DNA from: Hermatobates lingyangjiaoensis
Taxonomy: Eukaryota; Arthropoda; Insecta; Hemiptera; Hermatobatidae
Length of the DNA: 64,000 nt
Assembly: GCA_026182355.1 (NCBI GenBank)
Contig: JAPFBL010000047.1
Location: 1,674,001 to 1,738,000 of the forward strand
Direction: 5' to 3'
The position numbers and the translations under genes are program-made. Below the pieces are notes generated by a model that worked only from the letters and a program-made list of their open reading frames with translations, made no database searches and was not told the DNA's origin. Position 1 is the stretch's first letter. The number at the start of each line of letters is the position of its first letter. This document shows, piece by piece, positions 55,573 to 64,000 of the stretch.

Positions 55573-57208
55573 TTTACTTTACTATAAGTAAAGTATAGTG
55601 ATCGTGAAAAAATTCGATCTCGAGATTTTGACGGAATTACATGTTTTGAGGTCCCAGAAGTCGTTTTATGACGTTTTTACGATGATGTCTGTGTGTGTGT
55701 GTGGGTGGGTGGGTGGGTGCGTGTGTTAGCATTGCTTGTTACCACGCTACGGTCCAGAATCTTTGATGGATTAAGTTGATATTTTACACAAAAATGGGCC
55801 TCATAAAGACGAAGATCCCTATTGTTTGGGAAGAATTATGCATGATGGGAAAGTCACTTTTTTTGCCAAAAACCGTTTTTTTTTAAACATTTATTTCTCC
55901 TAAACTAATAACCCTAGAGTTTTGAAATTTTGACATTATCTTTAAGGTTACAAATGGAACAAACTAAAAATATATTCAGAATATTTTTTTTTTTAATAAA
56001 ATGTACAAATTTTGACTTATAATTCAATTTCAAACCTTGTGAGAGCGATACAAGCCATACTGTTTGACGGACAAGAATGAAACTATGCCTATAAATAGAA
56101 CATTATGTGTAGAATGAGTTGAGATATTTTTTTCTAAAATTACATTCGCTAATGGGGCGTTACAGTACGATTTCTGTTTTCAGAAAATTTTTTTTGACGC
56201 TAAACGGCTGATTAAAAAATAATGAAAATTTGACCAAAAATGGAGCAAAAAATTAGCAATTCATAAAAAAAAAATCATGAAGTTTCAATTATGGGAAAGA
56301 GCAATAACGATATAAAAACTCTTTGTTTACCCTAGACTAAGACATCACCTGCTATACTTGTCGAATTTTTTGTATTTTTTTACATTGTTTACATTGACTT
56401 AGAAATTTTTTGAGCAAATCCACTGAGATAAAATTGATTTTATAAAGGAATAGTTTAAATTGTTTGTTGAATTATATGAGATGTAAGAGGAATAATATTG
56501 TGCAGGAAAATGATAACACTCACTCAGAAAAAATTCGTATATATGTTATTTGACAAAGGGGAAGGAAAATGATCTTATTAAATACTAAGAAGCTTATTAT
56601 TATTATTATTTTTAAGATTAAAATTCCCAGTATGATAATTCTATAAAAGACCAAAAATGTAAATGATAATTCATAATCTGAATCTTTCGTTTAGAGATTA
56701 ATAAATGTAATTATCGTACATCTTTAATTAATAAATCACCTAAAAACAACATTTTCTTCGCAGTTAAACATGTTTTTCAAAGAAAAAAATGGTATTTTCC
56801 TGTTTTAAATTTAAAAATTTTACTTTAATATTCAATGTAGAAGGATGTCAAGTAAACGATGTAAGAAATCTACTGGCTGTTTGAACGAAAGCCATTCTCT
56901 TGTAGGAGAATAAATCGTTTCATGAAATGTTCACTTTGGTTTTTCAAAAATGTTATTACTGCTCTAGTTATACTAATGAAATTATTTGCAAATAATAAAT
57001 TATTTGTGATGTACAAAAATAAGCTTATAAAATGATTTGTCCTTCAATCACTATCTGTACTACCTCAGGAATGATAGGCTAATAATTATATCCCATTTAG
57101 ATGTTTACGTTATGCTTAAATGAGACGTTATGTTTTATATACTCAAGAAATTTGACATTAAGTTACTTATAGTAAAGTAGAGTGTAGGCCACTCCAGATT
57201 TTTTATAA
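55573..57208 (+). mobile_element. Dispersed repeat R, fullest copy
   Basis: TACTTTACTATAAGTAA near 55575 and TTACTTATAGTAAAGTA near 57162 are exact inverse complements of 17 nt. The tail continues GAGTGTAGGCCACTCCAGATTTTTT, as in the other copies. Inside are a GTGTGGGTGGGTG tract (55687-55725), GATACAAGCCATACTGTTTG and GACTTAGAAATTTTTTGAGC, all shared with the copies at 19380 and 11880. No transposase or other ORF. The 17-nt inverted ends suggest a non-autonomous DNA transposon. A Helitron-related origin is an alternative because the tail extends past the inverted repeat. Confidence 0.6.
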
Positions 57209-59115
57209 TATGTATTCATAAAATTCAGACTTGCAGACTCTACTTTACTTATTCCTTAAATTTTGTGATTATAATCTATCGTGTATAGTTGTTATACAAA
57301 CATTGACATACTCCAATGAATTTGTTGACTAGTATCAATAATTGTAATTTTACTGATTTGATCAATTTATTTTTTACAGTATGTATTTTTTTTAAAAATC
57401 TCTTTGTAGAACTTTTCTACATGACAATCGTAATTCCTTCTAATATATTTTAGCTGCCATAAATTACATAATTTCACTATATGCATCCCATTAGCATGTT
57501 ATTTTTTAATGTTTTTAAATAAACATTATTCAGTCCTTTTGTGGTGATTATAATCAGACCCATTCTTTGAATATCTTGCGTATCAAATACCATCAAACTG
57601 CTCTCTTAACTACCTTTCTCAGGCTTAATGATAGATCCCATTAAATTAGATTGCACGGCTATCACTCATTGCTTTCAAAAGTAATGTAGCGCATAGGTTC
57701 ATTGCTTTCAGCTATAATATAGCTCATAGACTCATTGCAATTCTATTCAAAACTATATCATTAGAGGTCGTGAATTTTGTTTTACTCCAAACTTATTCTA
57801 TTAAACAGCCATGACAATATTAATTGATTCCTTTTAGATATTATTACAATATATTATCAAATAACTACATAAATATATAATTTATTTATTATTTACAAAA
57901 ATCTGTAAGCATACTTACATATCCATCCTTGTAGAAATAAACACTTTTATATAATGTCCAGAAAAGTTGAAATATAATAAGTTTGAGTATTAGTCCTTTT
58001 TGCCCTTTCATTGCCTAAGTTTCATATCTTTGGAATGAATAAACGCTCCCTGACAAAGAAAGTTTCTTGTTATTATGAGATGAAAGCAATGATAAAAGCC
58101 CTCGATCGCACCTACTTGTAAAGATCTTTTGTGACAAACTCTGTTCTATAAAAAGAATTTTTTATATACCAAAAAAAATGAACAGAAAGTTACAGTTCTT
58201 TAAGAAAGATTTAGAATATTATTGAAAATCTTTAGAGTTGAATGGATCAGAAGAAAAACTCTTCACGGGGGTCTAAAATATGATCATTTGAAAAATTTAA
58301 AAAATATTTTTTTCATACAATGGCAGTCTTGTTATCATTTAGATGATTAAATTGTTAAATTCTAGTAATGTTTTTACAACTTCATTATTAACATGATATA
58401 ATATACTCGTATAAGTTAAATTATTAGATAATACCTTGTAATCATTACCATATATGTTAATAGAAAATTAGATACAGTCACTAGCTTTCTTAATCAATAT
58501 GTATCATACACTCCGTTCTAAGAATACATTTTAGTATTCAGCAATATTTTATTAGTAACATGCTGCAGGTAAAGTATAAGAATCAAGAAAAGAAATATTT
58601 TTTAAGACTTTAACAAATTTTGAGGTTCCATTATTATTTAACAAATTTGGAGGTTCCATTATTATTTAACAAATTTAAAGGCTTTGAGGTTCCATTTTAT
58701 CATTTTTGTAGTTGTTTTGATGTTCTATATATGAATATAATATGTGGGTAATACGATGGAGAGAGGAAACTCCAATAATTTGTTGATACCGAACAATTCA
58801 CCCTATTTAATAGATCAAAATTTTCATTATTGTGTAGATGATTCATATAGTTATTTGGTTGCATATTCTCATATGAAATCAACACTATTGATTTAGTCTG
58901 GTATCAGATACCACCTAATCTCATCTGTTCTAAGATGGTGTAACAAAATAAGGTAAAGCATAAGAAAACAGAATATTAATTCTGATGAATAGTTTTGATT
59001 AATAATGACAGTGAATAATAATAAATAACTAAGCAGCATTTGGGACTGATAATAAAACCTAAAAAAAGTCATAAGTAAATTAAATTAAGAACATAGAACT
59101 TAAAAAAACATTCAA
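57209..59115. other. AT-rich stretch without a recognised gene
   Basis: A 34-bp direct repeat (TTTAACAAATTTGGAGGTTC) occurs about 2.5 times at 58610-58700. Otherwise nothing recognised. Confidence 0.45.
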
Positions 59116-59358
59116 CTACAAATAGAATGGTGTACGAAGCTCTGGCTGGTGTATCAGCTTTGGTGTATAAAGATTCACCACAGCTGATCTAGCACCAAGT
59201 TCGTAAATCCATCTTATGTTATGATCTTCAAAAGATCGTAAAAACATAGATATCGGAAACAATGATCTGAACCCTAAAACAGTCATTAAAACTAAGGCAC
59301 TCAGAATTTGTATGGGGCTTCCATTTGTCAGCGCAGTAAACACCCTATGGCCATCCAT
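59116..59358 (-). pseudogene. Decayed PLE endonuclease fragment
   Basis: The minus-strand frame starts MDGHRVFTALTNGSPIQI, which parallels MNGHRASVGQRKNLPIGI at 37796. Further on, frames contain CFRS/ISMFLRSFEDHN in the place of CFRVQVLNHI. Identity drops and frame changes are likely, so only the first 20 residues are persuasive. No hammerhead or TA boundary is visible, which suggests an older insertion. Confidence 0.4.
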
Positions 59359-60793
59359 GTTATATCTCAGGTCGATCCTCAGTTTTTATTTTACGTGATA
59401 AGAACCCTTTTTTGGGGCACTAATATCATCTCAACCGTTTTAAAACTAACAGATTTCTTAAGCTCTTTTGTGCCAGATCAGCTCTGGTCCTTATTTATTA
59501 TCGTTGAATATTTTTTCTATGTTTTAATTTGTCTTTATTTTATTTATTTATTACATTTTTAGTTTCTATACTTTACTCTTTTTGGTATAAAATCACTTTA
59601 TTATTAACATTTATTATTATTATTATTTATTTGATTAAGTTTTGCTTTATTTTGTCTTCATATGACGTCTTCGCCTCTTTACCTCACTGTTTCCCATACC
59701 TTCTACCTCTTCCTGCCTTTGACACTTGCTGAACAGTTGCTACTAGTTTGTCAGTCGGCATCCAGCCCCTCAGTTGTCAACTTCTCCTCTGCAGACTACA
59801 GTTATTAAAATAGTCAGTGAGTTATATCAGTCATTTTTCTAAGTGTTTCTCTATAGATGTTTTAGTGTTTAATTCAATGTGTTATCTTCACTGTTCATTT
59901 CATTTTCTTTACATTTTTGTATCGTCAATTAATCGGATTTAATAATGAAGTTTATACAAAAGTATAAACTTTTGTTATTAGTAATAATACAAAACACATT
60001 ATTACGTATATAATGTATTACATTATAATCGTAATTCGTTACATAGAATTTTGAACAGTCAAATCAGAAATAGAAATGATTCCTACTACATGGCATAGGA
60101 TGATGTACTCAACAGAGTGGAATATGAATGTCACAAGTATAATTAAAGAATCACACAACACTCACGTGAAATTATTGAGCAAGATTCCTTTAGAAGATAA
60201 GCTGTTTTATGTCTTTTCTCTCAAAATTATATATCCAAGAATAAATTAAATACGTATTTGATAAGTAATGTTTAGGTTTATATTACATTAAACTTTCTGT
60301 TACAAACATCAAAATTAATTTTAATGAGTAAAAGTCAGTTAAAAAAGTAACATTCCTGAAATTAAGGGTCTTTCAAAGTGTCAATACTGATAGAGACATC
60401 TGTCTTTCAAATTTCTGAGCCTGAATCAGGAGACACGATTATTACACAAGGTCCCATTTCATTTAAACGTTAATTAAACAATTGTTCAATTAAATTTACT
60501 TTTCAATAAACTTTTCAGTCTAACATTGAAACGATATATAATAAGTATTGATAGGAATAATAAATGAAATCACAAGTTTAGTTTGGTACGATAACTAACA
60601 TCCCTGATAAGGTGTGTAAGGGATTTTCCATTATTCTAGTCTTTTCTTGAATGCTTAATTCAGAATAATCTGAGAAAAGAATTGATATACATTCGTAAAA
60701 ACAATATTTTTACGTACATTTATTGCTCTGAATTCAATTATTGTGGGTCTAAAGACATATATAATTACACTATATAAAAATTATATAATTTAT
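59359..60793. other. Stretch without a recognised gene
   Basis: AT-rich, with overlapping frames at 59308-59732 of low complexity. Nothing recognised upstream of the tRNA. Confidence 0.4.
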
Positions 60794-60800
60794 AAAAAAA
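60794..60800 (-). terminator. RNA polymerase III oligo-T terminator
   Basis: On the minus strand a run of seven T lies 3 nt past the 3' end of the tRNA, the usual stop signal for RNA polymerase III. Confidence 0.8.
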
Positions 60801-60802
60801 AT

Positions 60803-60874
60803 AGGGGGCACCCGGGTTTGAACCGGGGACCTCTCGATCTGCAGTCGAATGCTCTACCACTGAGCTATACCCCC
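60803..60874 (-). tRNA. tRNA-Cys (anticodon GCA)
   Basis: 72 nt on the minus strand. The acceptor stem GGGGGTA pairs with TGCCCCC and is followed by discriminator T. The D arm includes the A box TAGCTCAGTGGTAGAGCA. The anticodon stem TTCGA/TCGAG flanks the loop CTGCAGA with anticodon GCA. The T arm includes the B box GGTTCAAACCC. There is no intron and no encoded CCA, as is normal for eukaryotic nuclear genes. All stems pair, with U-G pairs at acceptor position 6-67 and at the base of the anticodon stem. It is a single gene with its own terminator and appears functional, unlike the SINEs that resemble tRNAs only in the boxes. Confidence 0.97.
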
Positions 60875-61555
60875 GCTTGTAAATATTGTTCTTATTTGAT
60901 AAGCTAATAAGTAGTGAAATGGTATAAGTGGGCGAGCGACGTAAAACGTCACGTCACCGGTCCGTCCGCAAAACCTCCCACGGCACGTTTGTCACGGCCA
61001 TATCATTTAGTCAGAGATTCTGCAACGAATTCAAAATCACTTCCACTAAAAACCACTCAAATGGGAGACCTGAATGTCTGGTTGTAAATGAGTGAACTTT
61101 TTGGGGAGGAAATGACGATTTTCTTGATGTCATCATGGAATAAGTTTAAATCTTATCAGCACCAGTTTGAAACTAGATTTAACCATAGTTGTTACTGTTT
61201 TTCGTTTAATCTTCTTGGCATTTAATTTTTTTCACTATATATTATTATTTCATTCAATATTACAATTCATCTATAAGTATTGTAAGTAACTCAGCAAACA
61301 ATTGCTAACTTTTCTTACTTTGGAACAATATTGTAAATAATTAGGCTGTCATAGACATACGGAAAGCTTGGAGGAAAAAAAAAGAAAAATAAGAAGTCAT
61401 TTTAATATTTATCATCCTATAAGAAGAATATCATGTAATTTAAGAAGAATGAAACATTGATCTAAACACAAGAAGGAAAAATCTGGGGTTTACTGCAAAC
61501 AATTGTCTTTTTAGCTTCTCAGTTATTCAATATTGGTCATTATCCATAGCTAAAG
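60875..61555. other. Stretch without a recognised gene
   Basis: A GC-richer block at 60928-61010 (GGCGAGCGACG, CGTCACCGGTCCGTCCGC) lies just 5' of the tRNA. I see no named element in it. The rest is AT-rich. Confidence 0.4.
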
Positions 61556-61866
61556 AGGGCTAGGTTAGCTCAGTGGTTAACCTACTCTTCTCTGAACTGA
61601 TAGGTCCAGTGTTCGATATCCACCTGACCATCGATTTATTCAAGTGGAAGGTGAATAAATTTGAATACGTCGTCCATAGGAGAGGGCGTTAAGCAGTCGG
61701 TCCCGAGTATGTAAGATTTCACGTACTCGTTAAAGTTAAATTTCTAGTTAAATTTCTACTCTAAATACACTTGAGTTAGGAAAAATTTAGGACTTCTAAT
61801 GTAGAATCACCGATCAAACAAAAAGACCGTAAAGTGCAGACATTTTTAACCCACTAAGGGATCGGC
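61556..61866 (+). mobile_element. tRNA-derived SINE, fullest copy
   Basis: A-box region TTAGCTCAGTGGTTAA (61565-61580), B-box region GTGTTCGATATCC (about 61609), then the body with CGATTTATTC, AGAGGGCGTTAAGCAGTCGG, TACTCGTTAAAGTTAAATTT and the tail CACCGATCAAACAAAAAG then AACCCACTAAGGGATCGG. The tail also ends the minus-strand copy at 34487, so it is part of the SINE and probably derived from its LINE partner. Confidence 0.85.
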
Positions 61867-62439
61867 TTCAACAATTAAAACAAATTTGGCTTAATTTTCT
61901 TAACAATACCTAAAGTTATTATATATATGTGTGTGCGGTAAATTCAGTAGTATTTTTTTGAAGAATGTGTCCCGATGTGTCATCCTGGAGCTACAGAAAA
62001 GTTATTTGGTATATGAGTGTACTGGAAACTCATGGAACTGCACAGACTTGTGTTCACATGTTCTGGTATGACAAACACGAAGTTTACATGGCGTACTAGT
62101 TTCATAAATCTACCGATGTACCAAAGCAGCTTAAGATGAAGTTCATGGGAATCGGCTAGCACTTAATCGGAGAAGTTAATCGATGGAGCAAAAGTACAGG
62201 GCGACTGTAGACCCCTAAGAATTTTAGAAGCTATTTATATTAAGATTAAAAAGGCCACTCTTAATTGCTTGATATAATATATGAGGAGCATAACGGTAGG
62301 ACGAAATAACGGAAGATGCTCTACAGGATATGTTGCCACACTATCGAGACAGTACTGACACTGAAGGTGTTTTTGTGAGTGGAACTAGACTGAAGGCCAA
62401 CATACAGAGTATAGAAGCCAGCAAACCTGTCTTATAAGG
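61867..62439. other. Stretch with an unassigned frame
   Basis: The minus-strand frame 61980-62162 (ELHLKLLWYIGRFMKLVRHV, then NFVFVIPEHVNTSLCSS) looks less like random translation than most, but I cannot assign it. It could be a retroelement remnant. Confidence 0.3.
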
Positions 62440-62448
62440 GTGACCTTC

Positions 62449-62451
<3 letters not shown>

Positions 62452-62501
<50 letters not shown>
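62452..62501. repeat. (TA)n microsatellite
   Basis: About 50 bp of TA repeats at the left outer end of the PLE3 unit. Confidence 0.95.
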
Positions 62502-62504
<3 letters not shown>

Positions 62505-62600
62505 TAGCAGATCTTCTCTCAAGCATATTTTATTGAAAATGATCGCAGTTTCTGCATTCACGACCTTTTTGTTGACAGATTCTAACCTCCTGGCTATTTC
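62502..62600 (-). pseudogene. PLE ORF start (PLE3, left)
   Basis: Minus strand: EIARRLESVNKKVVNAETAI, then IFNKICLREDLLP, entering TA repeats as IYIYIY. It is the mirror of the plus-strand frame at 62890-62958 (IARRLESVNKKVVNAETAII, FN), which meets TA earlier. At about 62600 it is joined head-to-head with a plus-strand 3' UTR. Confidence 0.7.
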
Positions 62601-62730
62601 CACTAACTCCAACTCTTCCCCCTCCCCCAACCATCCATCCATGCCTTCAGTTGTCAATGGAACTTAGGCCTAATAGTATTTGTAATTTTCTTTGTTTAGT
62701 TTATTTATTTAATTGAAGTTTATTTATGTA
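62601..62730 (+). other. PLE3 3' UTR
   Basis: The pyrimidine-rich start (CTCTTCCCCCTCCCCCAACC) may be the very end of the endonuclease frame, which reads SPNHPSMPSVVNGT before a stop at 62667. It is followed by AT-rich UTR up to the hammerhead. Confidence 0.5.
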
Positions 62731-62772
62731 TTAAACCTGATGATGACATATGAATGTTGAAAGCTTGTTTAT
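62731..62772 (+). ncRNA. Minimal hammerhead ribozyme motif, PLE3
   Basis: CTGATGA (62737-62743), extra T, a 5-bp stem II GACAT/ATGTT (one G-U) around ATGA, GAA (62759-62761), AGCT, T at the cleavage position (62766), and a 5-bp stem I formed by TAAAC and GTTTA. This is the longest stem I in the window, making it a good candidate for activity. Confidence 0.75.
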
Positions 62773-62985
62773 TAGTGTAAGGTGAATATACATTTAGATC
62801 ACGTTATTAAGTTTCTTTCCTTCATTGGACCTATTTACTTGGAAATGTCATTGTCGAACCTGATTTATAGTTTACCTACTACAATAAGGAAAATAGCCAG
62901 GAGGTTAGAATCTGTTAACAAAAAGGTCGTGAATGCAGAAACTGCGATCATTTTCAATATATATATATATATATATATACCTGTT
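62773..62985 (+). pseudogene. PLE next-copy ORF start (PLE3, right)
   Basis: After the hammerhead, the plus-strand frame from about 62782 encodes HVIKFLSFIGPIYLEMSL, then TIRKIARRLESVNKKVVNAE, TAIIFN, and runs into TA repeats (62957-62980). It is a leader only, with no RT. Confidence 0.7.
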
Positions 62986-63014
62986 AAGCAAAAACGGCCC
63001 AGTAGAACAGATTA

Positions 63015-63235
63015 CAATTAAAATAAACTGCCACACTTAGAAAGAAACATAACAAAGACTCACTTTTCAATACTTCAATATTTTACCTCAGGAGAAGAAG
63101 TGTATTGATGGAGGGACGACAGTCAATTGACTTCTTCTGAGGATGACCGCCATAACGGTCAAAATATTAAAAAGTGAGTCTTTGTTATGTTTCTTTCTAT
63201 GTGTTACAGTTTTTTTAAGTATAAATATGTATATA
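63015..63235. mobile_element. Family G PLE fold-back
   Basis: Arms about 63038-63090 and 63160-63208 are inverted (AGAAAGAAACATAACAAAGA against TCTTTGTTATGTTTCTTTC). The plus-strand hammerhead region (63134-63172) has CTGAGGA, extra T, a perfect GACCG/CGGTC stem II, then AAA for GAA, ATAT and T. Loss of G12 predicts inactivity. TA repeats lie left (62959-62980) and a short TATATAT right (63228). Confidence 0.75.
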
Positions 63236-63238
63236 TAT

Positions 63239-63385
63239 CACTCAAAATTCTAAATTGATCCAAACTGGATGCAAATCAGCTCAAAAAGAAAGAAAATCAA
63301 CACACGGAGAAAGAGACACGCTTACAAACTCCACTCAAAATTAAAAAAAAAACGATCCAAACTGGACGCAAATCAGCTCAAATCT
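63239..63385. repeat. Direct repeat of about 45 bp
   Basis: CACTCAAAATT...GATCCAAACTGGATGCAAAT at 63239-63283 recurs at 63331-63380 with few changes (GGACGCAAATCAGCTCAA). Confidence 0.8.
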
Positions 63386-63399
63386 GATTGAATATTGGT

Positions 63400-63716
63400 G
63401 TTGTTTTATCCTTGTAAGAAGACCTTTGCTCTTAGGAACAGAAGAGGAAAAGAGTGCCTTGTTCATGCTCATAAGAAACAGTAATCATGTGATTAACTGG
63501 AATGAGGCAAATGAATTAATATTTGTATCGTCAGAAAGAAGAATAAATATTGTGGAAAGTGCACTTATAAAGAACTTTTATGAGAAATTAATGATTAACA
63601 GCCTAGGACTTTATAAATTGTATGAAGTTATGATTAGCGGAATAATTAAACAGATGAAGACTTCTTCATTGTTAAGCACATTCAGGGTTACCAACAAACT
63701 TCAACCACCAGGTTAA
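63400..63716 (+). pseudogene. PLE endonuclease C-terminal part
   Basis: Open for 96 codons from 63426: LIRNSNHVINWNEANELIFV, then SSERRINIVESALIKNFYEK, followed by LGLYKLYEVMISGIIKQM. The pattern I-N-W-x-E-A, then R-R-x-x-x-E-S-x-x-I, is typical of the segment after YIG in many Penelope-like endonucleases (usually I-D-W...R-x-x-x-E-S/A). The GIY-YIG tyrosines are not included. About 40 bp past the stop is CTCTGACGATGTGTTGAC then AAAAGACCTTAG (63750-63783), which looks like a decayed family A hammerhead. TA repeats follow at 63856. Confidence 0.65.
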
Positions 63717-63850
63717 CAAGTATTTATTATTTTTTAGTTCACTTGCTCTCTGACGATGTGTTGACAAAAGACCTTAGAGAATTGTTTCCAAATTAGTTCC
63801 ATTGTGGTAAATTAATCCATTTATTACATCAAGTGTTGTTTTGATTATTA

Positions 63851-63855
<5 letters not shown>

Positions 63856-63886
<31 letters not shown>
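63856..63886. repeat. (TA)n microsatellite
   Basis: TA repeats separating the endonuclease fragment from the family A half unit. Confidence 0.95.
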
Positions 63887-63889
<3 letters not shown>

Positions 63890-63890
63890 C

Positions 63891-64000
63891 GTTGGGTTTT
63901 TGACTCTGACGAAGACTGCTTGTTACGGCTGGAAGATCTTAGGCTTTTCTCCCCATTTCATACTGTGGTTTGATCATTTATGTATATATTATATATATAC
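63891..64000 (+). mobile_element. Family A PLE half unit at window end
   Basis: Plus-strand family A arm with GACT, CTGACGA, GACTG and CGGCT (63902-63944), but GGA instead of GAA, so it is predicted inactive. The arm ends in TATATATTATATATATAC at the window edge. Confidence 0.75.

Overview
This is a gene-poor, AT-rich nuclear window from an animal, most likely an invertebrate. The evidence is a metazoan-type nuclear tRNA-Cys gene, several tRNA-derived SINEs, long (TA)n and (GT)n microsatellites, Penelope-like retroelements (PLEs) with GIY-YIG endonuclease domains, a decayed Helitron-type helicase, and satellite arrays. I cannot name the species. I found no convincing host protein-coding gene. 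Apart from the transposon remnants, the small open frames look like chance ORFs, TA-repeat translations or satellite translations.

The dominant theme is PLE debris. About thirty short units share one plan: two inverted arms joined 5'-to-5', with the outward-facing 3' ends running into (TA)n microsatellites. Larger copies keep the C-terminal GIY-YIG endonuclease, a stop codon, a 3' UTR, a minimal hammerhead-ribozyme motif and the first codons of the next ORF copy, where the sequence runs into TA repeats. The best copy is a near-perfect 1.5-kb palindrome at 35557-37020. Others lie at 22597-23803, 24470-24890, 37240-37800, 62502-62958, 63400-63720 and (very decayed) 59116-59358. A separate reverse-transcriptase remnant lies at 28305-29190. 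Many smaller fold-backs retain only the arms around the hammerhead.

At least seven sequence families carry a complete hammerhead core (CTGANGA, stem II, GAA, a tiny palindromic stem III, then a non-G cleavage residue). The families differ in sequence but share this architecture, including one extra nucleotide between CTGANGA and stem II.

Layout: 1-281 is the tail of a dispersed repeat (here 'R'). 1741-1935 is a SINE and 2113-2454 a Helitron helicase relic. 4700-5050, 7820-8925, 13905-14065 and 17100-17465 hold fold-backs. 18391-19180 is a 250-bp tandem array. 21150-24890 is a dense PLE/fold-back cluster. 25200 holds a possible homeodomain/POU site. 27725-29905 has fold-backs plus the RT relic, and 31440-32102 fold-backs of family F. 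34487-35060 is a tandem pair of SINE copies and 35285-38905 a second dense PLE cluster. 44056-44880 is a long palindrome. 47785-48290 is a 15-bp minisatellite. 50445-52410 looks like an R element carrying twelve 112-bp satellite units. 55573-57208 is the fullest R element, 60803-60874 is tRNA-Cys, 61556-61866 a SINE, and 62440-64000 a third PLE cluster.

Apart from the tRNA, nothing here forms a host pathway. The window is best read as a fossil bed of hammerhead-bearing PLEs that appear to favour TA microsatellites.
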